Shown here one piece after another: positions 19,611 through 23,210 of a DNA stretch of 23,210 nucleotides. Within the stretch, counting starts at the first letter, position 1. Each line of letters begins with the position of its first letter. Both the position numbers and the translations under genes were made by a program. Location: contig FJOG01000001.1 in assembly GCA_900073065.1 (NCBI GenBank), positions 1,484,693 to 1,507,902 on the forward strand, read 5' to 3'. Under the pieces are notes generated by a model. The model made no database searches. It saw nothing but the letters and a program-made list of their open reading frames with translations, and was not told the origin of the DNA. Source of the DNA: Phialocephala subalpina (lineage: Eukaryota > Ascomycota > Leotiomycetes > Helotiales > Mollisiaceae).

Positions 19611-21124
19611 AAATAAATAATCTAACTAAAAGTAGCTTTAATACTTCATAGAATTAAATTAGACTTTAAATATTAGCTCGAAGTTATTAAATATATTTAT
19701 TACTTTTATTTTCGATGTATTTATATTATAATTAATATATTATTATTTTAAGTATAATATAAAAAAGTTCTTTAGTATAATTATTTTTATATATTTAAGT
19801 TTATTATTTATTATTATAATTTTGGTAAAGAGAAAAAACTTCGGGATAAGATAATCTAAGAAATCTTAATAAAATATAAAAGAAATATACTTTATAAGAT
19901 CTTAAAATTTAATAGTTATATCGCTCGAATTACTTTAATTAAAGTCATTAAGCGTATTTTATAAGAGTAATTCGCTTTCGAGAATATAAATCATTTAATA
20001 ACTTTAATATTAAAGCTTTTATTAAAAGTTATTTTTATATACTCGATTAATTTACTTTTACGGAATTTAAACTTAAAAAAAAATATTTACTAGTTAAAAA
20101 TTAGTTTATCTTCAAAGCGAAAAATCCGATTATTTTAAGAGATTTAAATAACGTTTCGAATATATTATCGAATTTACCGATTTTATAATAATCTTTTAGC
20201 CTATAAAGTATCTTTATATTTTATACGAAAAAGGAAATCAAGTGTTATTTAAAAACTCGATTAATAACTATAAAACTATTTAATTATTTACGATTATATT
20301 TATCGTATTATTTTACTTCTCGAGATTTAAAGCCTTTAAACTTCGATTAAAATACTTTTTGGCTTAATAGTTTTTTTTATTAAAACGACTAATTATCTCG
20401 AGTTATAAAATAACTACATTTTTAGAATTTTTAGCTTAATTTTAACTTCGAAAAAAAGCTTAATAATAATAATCTTTATTAATAATACTCTTCGAACCGC
20501 GTTTATTTAATTATAAAATAAAGTTTTTAATTAAATTCTCGATTATAATTATTTGTAGATAATTAATTAGAGTATTAATATGCAAAAAAAAAGAACTTAA
20601 AAAAGAATATACTTTTTTATTAAGCCTCAAAAATGAATTCGATAGTAAATAGTAATACTTATAATATTCGTATTTATAAGATTAGACTTTTGTTTTCTTA
20701 ATTAATAATAATAACTTTTATACGCTTATAATTTTTATACTTTTTAATTACGAGTACTTACAAAATTTAAACGACTTTTTTGATTTACTATAAATAAAAG
20801 ACTTTAATTTTATCTATAAAAAATCTATTATAAACTTTAAAGTACTTTCTATATTTTTAATTTACTTTATATTTCACGATTAAAATTCTCTTTTTTTTTA
20901 TTAATTATATAAATTCGAACGAGCTTTTCGAACTTTAAACTTTCGAAAAAGCAATAAATAGTCCATAGTAAAAGAAATAAAAAGCTATAATACAAAAGAA
21001 ATATAGTTTTTTAATCGAGAATAAAATATAAATAAAGATAATATACTTAAAAAACCGTAAACCGTACTCTAAGAAATAAATATTTAAGATCAAATATAAA
21101 ATTACAAAAAAGATTCTCTAATAT

Positions 21125-21540
21125 AAAGCTCGATAAATCGTTTATAGTTTCGAGTAATAAAAAGAAATCGATTTTTATAAAACATTTACGTTTATTATTA
21201 AGCTAATATTTTATAAAGCTATTTTTGCTTTCGTAGTAATATATAATTAAAAGATCAAGTAAATAAATATCAAAATAACTTTTTTTATAATATAATTAAA
21301 ATTAAAATACATATTAAACTCTTAATTAATTATAATATCTCGGGAATTATTAGACTTAATAAAGTATTTTATAATTTGAAATAATTACTTCGAGTCTAAT
21401 ATAATATTCTTATATTATTTCTTATAGAATAAAGTTTTAAACTTCTCGATATTAACTTTTTTGTTTTTATCAAGCAAATATAATTATCGCTATTTATATA
21501 AATAATTTACTTATTACTAAAGATTTTAAGACTAATATCC
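21125..21540 (+). other. Reverse transcriptase domain of Y copy B
   Basis: Landmarks as in copy A: K-A-R-*-I-V-Y-S-F-E (21125), I-D-F-Y-K-T-F, Y-K-A-I-F-A-F, Q-M-D-V now *-I-N-I, F-Y-N-L-K (21367-21381) and Y-I-N-N-L-L-I (21495-21515). The YIDD-type aspartates are both Asn through gat-to-aat changes. Dead. Confidence 0.88.
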
Positions 21541-21989
21541 AAATTATTAAAAACAGTTTATTTTAACGGTTTTATATATTAAATCTTAGTATTTATTATT
21601 TTTACTTAGAAATAAAAGTTATTCGCGATTATTCTTACTATTAATTATATCTCTTATAAACTACTTACTTTCAAAAGGTTCTCGATAATAATAATATAGC
21701 TTCTTATTAACTAGTTACTATTTTACTTAACTTTTATACTAATACTTAAATATTACTCGCAAAAAACAAATATTAAGCATTAATCGCGCTTTAATAGTAA
21801 TACCAATCGATTATTAGTTTACTTATATATATAATACTTAGTATTTATTTGAACTTAGTATTTATAATCTTTATTATTAGTTAATTTGCAGCTAATCTAA
21901 TAGTAATATATATAAATATAATTAAACGAATCTTTTAATATATTAAAAGTACGCTAAATATAAAGCTAATATTTAAAGGCTATCTTTAT

Positions 21990-22142
21990 ATAATGTGTGC
22001 GCTAGCACGTGGTTGAGATATCACGTGATGCGGCTCATTAAAGGATGCATAAAGTTGAATAAGCAATATTCCACTTGCTTAGAATATTGAAGTCTTTTGG
22101 CTCAGTTGGCTAGTGCGGTCCTTATTCCCCACCCACGTCACA
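21990..22142 (+). mobile_element. Short unmutated insert with tRNA-like A box
   Basis: About 150 bp with a base composition wholly unlike its surroundings: CpA and TpG are common and GC content is high. Copy A has no such insert at the matching point just before the RNase H motif (about 6590-6613). It starts TGTGTGCGC and ends GTCACA, so it has TG and CA ends with a short inverted repeat (gtgtg and cacac). It contains CACGTG twice, one of them within the palindrome ATCACGTGAT. Near its right end is tggctcagttgg (22098-22109), a full match to the Pol III A-box consensus TRGCNNAGYNGG, in a context like the 5' half of a tRNA. No B box follows. It could be a solo LTR of a third family, a SINE fragment or a MITE; I cannot decide. 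Orientation is given by the A box. Confidence 0.65.
22098..22109 (+). promoter_or_regulatory. Pol III A-box-like sequence
   Basis: tggctcagttgg fits TRGCNNAGYNGG at every position. The bases around it (gtctttt before, ctagtgcggtcc after) resemble the acceptor and D-arm half of a tRNA, but the T-arm B box (GGTTCGANNCC) is absent, so this is not a complete tRNA gene. Confidence 0.55.
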
Positions 22143-22149
22143 CTTTATT

Positions 22150-22617
22150 TGCTATAAGATTATATTAACTCGGATTAAGCTAATAATTATAATATTTATC
22201 GTTTAACCTCTAAATATATTTTTAATTTAAGTTTTGCGGTTATCTCTTAATCCTCGAAATATTAACTTATAATCTTTTTCTTATCGTATAAAGCTAAATA
22301 TATTAAACAAACAAATATAACCAAAAAAGCAATCTAATTATAATACTTTCTTACGAATATTAACTCGAATAACTTTGGCCTTAATATGATTATTATCTAT
22401 AAAAATAATTAAAAAGTAATTACTTTAATTAAAAACTTGCAATTTTATAATCAAACGAAATATATCGATATTTAGTATTATTACGTTCAAAAGAAAATTA
22501 CAAACGAGATTATTAAGTTTAAATATATATCGACGTTATAATAAGTTACAAATAGATTAATAAAAGCATTACTTTATAATTTATTCGAAAAATTCAAAAA
22601 AGTTATAAAAGTAAAAT
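22150..22617 (+). other. RNase H domain of Y copy B
   Basis: Reads Y-I-N-S-D-*-A-N-N just after the insert, then Y-I-F-N, and near the end N-R-L-I-K-A-L-L-Y-N-L-F-E-K-F-K-K-V-I-K-V-K. These are the G-Y-x-D-S-D-W and L-T-K-A-L landmarks of copia RNase H. The second active-site Asp of the first motif is intact here, unlike in copy A. Confidence 0.83.
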
Positions 22618-22943
22618 AAAGTAAACGAGTCCTTAAAATTAAAAAAAAAAATTATTTTTTATAGTTTACTGATTATTTACGGATTATTTCGAGTCGTATT
22701 AAACTTTAATCAAATTAAATATTAATATAACTTAAATTATTCGAACTATTTTATTTAGCGTTACTTATATTAAATTAGATTAGGTTATATGCTTTCGAGG
22801 TCTCGAATTTCTTACTTTTTACTTTATACTTATTATTCTTCTATAAACCTTTTTCTTTATATGGTTTTAGTTATAGTTTATCAAAGAGAACTAAATATTA
22901 TATATATTATTTTATATATAGTTAAAGTTAAAAGTCTAAAGTC
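22618..22943 (+). other. 3' untranslated part of Y copy B
   Basis: Uninterrupted version of the region into which X inserted in copy A. cttattattcttctataaa at 22829 equals 15542. No other motif. Confidence 0.65.
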
Positions 22944-23116
22944 TATAGAAGACTATTAAAGCTTTCGATCGAGTGAAAGTATTGAAATAAGGCTCTTTTA
23001 ACCTTAGTGCGGGGTCACGTGAAACGTGATCCCGCTCCCTCCTTAGTATATATATAAAAGGGAGCTCTACTCCTTTTTACATATATCTAATATATGCTCA
23101 ATTATACCTTTCAATA
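22944..23116 (+). repeat. 173-bp terminal repeat of Y copy B including its 3' LTR
   Basis: A 36-bp head (tatagaagactattaaagc and on) followed by a 137-bp LTR-like part from 22980 (tattgaaataagg) to 23116 (ctttcaata). The LTR part has TATATATAAAAGGGAGC near 23048-23064 and a 12-bp imperfect inverted repeat gcggggtcacgt-gaa-acgtgatcccgc (23009-23035, one mismatch) carrying CACGTG. It is clearly less mutated than the coding region. The same head and LTR start again directly at 23117. Confidence 0.7.
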
Positions 23117-23210
23117 TATAGAAGATTATTAAGGCTTTCGATCGAATGGGAGTATTAAAATAAGGTTCTCTTAGTTTTAATGCGAGGTTACGTTTCATAT
23201 AACCCTGCCC
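23117..23210 (+). repeat. Second head-to-tail copy of the Y terminal repeat, cut by the window end
   Basis: tatagaagattattaaggc at 23117 repeats 22944 at a period of 173 bp. The LTR part begins at 23153 (tattaaaataagg) and runs off the window. In this copy the palindrome has decayed to gcgaggttacgt with ataaccctgcc. Confidence 0.7.

Larger units (their letters stand above)
21984..22148. repeat. Candidate target-site duplication CTTTAT around the insert
   Basis: ctttat occurs at 21984-21989 and again at 22143-22148, on either side of the unmutated insert. In such AT-rich sequence a chance six-base match is possible, so support is moderate. Confidence 0.45.
17241..22620 (+). pseudogene. Gag-Pol polyprotein remnant of Y copy B
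   Basis: RIP-broken polyprotein with CCHC knuckle (18254), protease-like Y-N-F stretch (about 18460), integrase (19340-19610), RT (21125-21540) and RNase H (22150-22617, after the insert). Gag between 17241 and 18250 is an unbroken AT-rich stretch with a TTAATA microsatellite at 17471-17495. The segments between integrase and RT (19610-21125) belong to the poorly conserved linker; I recognise nothing else in them. Stops and Asp-to-Asn changes are frequent throughout. Confidence 0.8.
17241..23116 (+). mobile_element. Copia retrotransposon, family Y copy B
   Basis: Second plus-strand Y element, colinear with copy A from the zinc knuckle to the 3' LTR. It starts abruptly against the X fragment at about 17240, with no recognisable 5' LTR or target duplication, so it is probably 5'-truncated or joined by recombination. 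A 150-bp foreign insert lies at 21990-22142. Its mutations differ from those of copy A (for example integrase Asp intact here, Asn in A), so the two copies decayed independently. Confidence 0.8.

Noticed and set aside
22085..22135. A functional tRNA gene
   Set aside because: An A box and a tRNA-like 5' half are present, but there is no B box, no T arm and no cloverleaf 3' half in the following 40 bases.
1..23210. An AT-rich organelle or a protist genome such as Plasmodium or Dictyostelium
   Set aside because: CpG is abundant while CpA and TpG are specifically depleted, and the frames are retroelement genes broken by transitions. That is RIP and not general AT bias.

Overview
The window is a gene-free, extremely AT-rich block of nested, dead Ty1/copia (Pseudoviridae-type) LTR retrotransposons. 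CpA and TpG are scarce, TpA is very common, CpG is well preserved (tcga, ctcgag and aatcg recur throughout), and the reading frames are full of stop and Asp-to-Asn changes. This is the footprint of repeat-induced point mutation (RIP), so the source is most likely a filamentous ascomycete (Pezizomycotina) and the block a heterochromatic AT-isochore. I cannot name the species. No host gene, rRNA, complete tRNA or CRISPR array is visible.

Two related copia families are present, called X and Y here. Layout: (1) 1-1180, a degraded fragment of X on the minus strand. (2) 1181-7237, Y copy A on the plus strand, with Gag zinc knuckle, protease, integrase, reverse transcriptase (RT) and RNase H all recognisable. 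(3) 7238-15534, a complete X element on the minus strand (8,297 bp), with 161-bp LTRs and an ATTAC target-site duplication, inserted into the 3' untranslated part of Y copy A. (4) 15540-15790, the rest of Y copy A ending in its 3' LTR. (5) about 15815-17240, a second X fragment (Gag N-terminus and leader), minus strand. (6) 17241-23116, Y copy B on the plus strand, without a 5' LTR, carrying a 150-bp foreign insert (21990-22142) that escaped RIP and contains a tRNA-like A box. (7) 23117-23210, the start of a second head-to-tail copy of the Y terminal repeat, cut by the window end.

Both polyproteins follow the copia order Gag-PR-IN-RT-RNase H, and all copies are inactivated. X is the least decayed: its RT still reads YIDD and LYGLK. 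The Y copies read YVNN and YINN at the RT active site. The X LTRs differ from each other only by transitions and are much less mutated than the element between them. They carry two strong inverted repeats, one centred on a TATATAAGG box and one built from CACGTG motifs.

The window records a sequence of insertion and silencing: old X, then Y copies, then a younger X inside Y copy A, and separately a short unmutated insert in Y copy B. I found no convincing new gene system. The most unusual points are the opposite CpA/TpG asymmetry of the two families, which follows their coding strand; the RIP-sparse LTRs; the palindromic LTR design shared by the families; and the tRNA-like insert.
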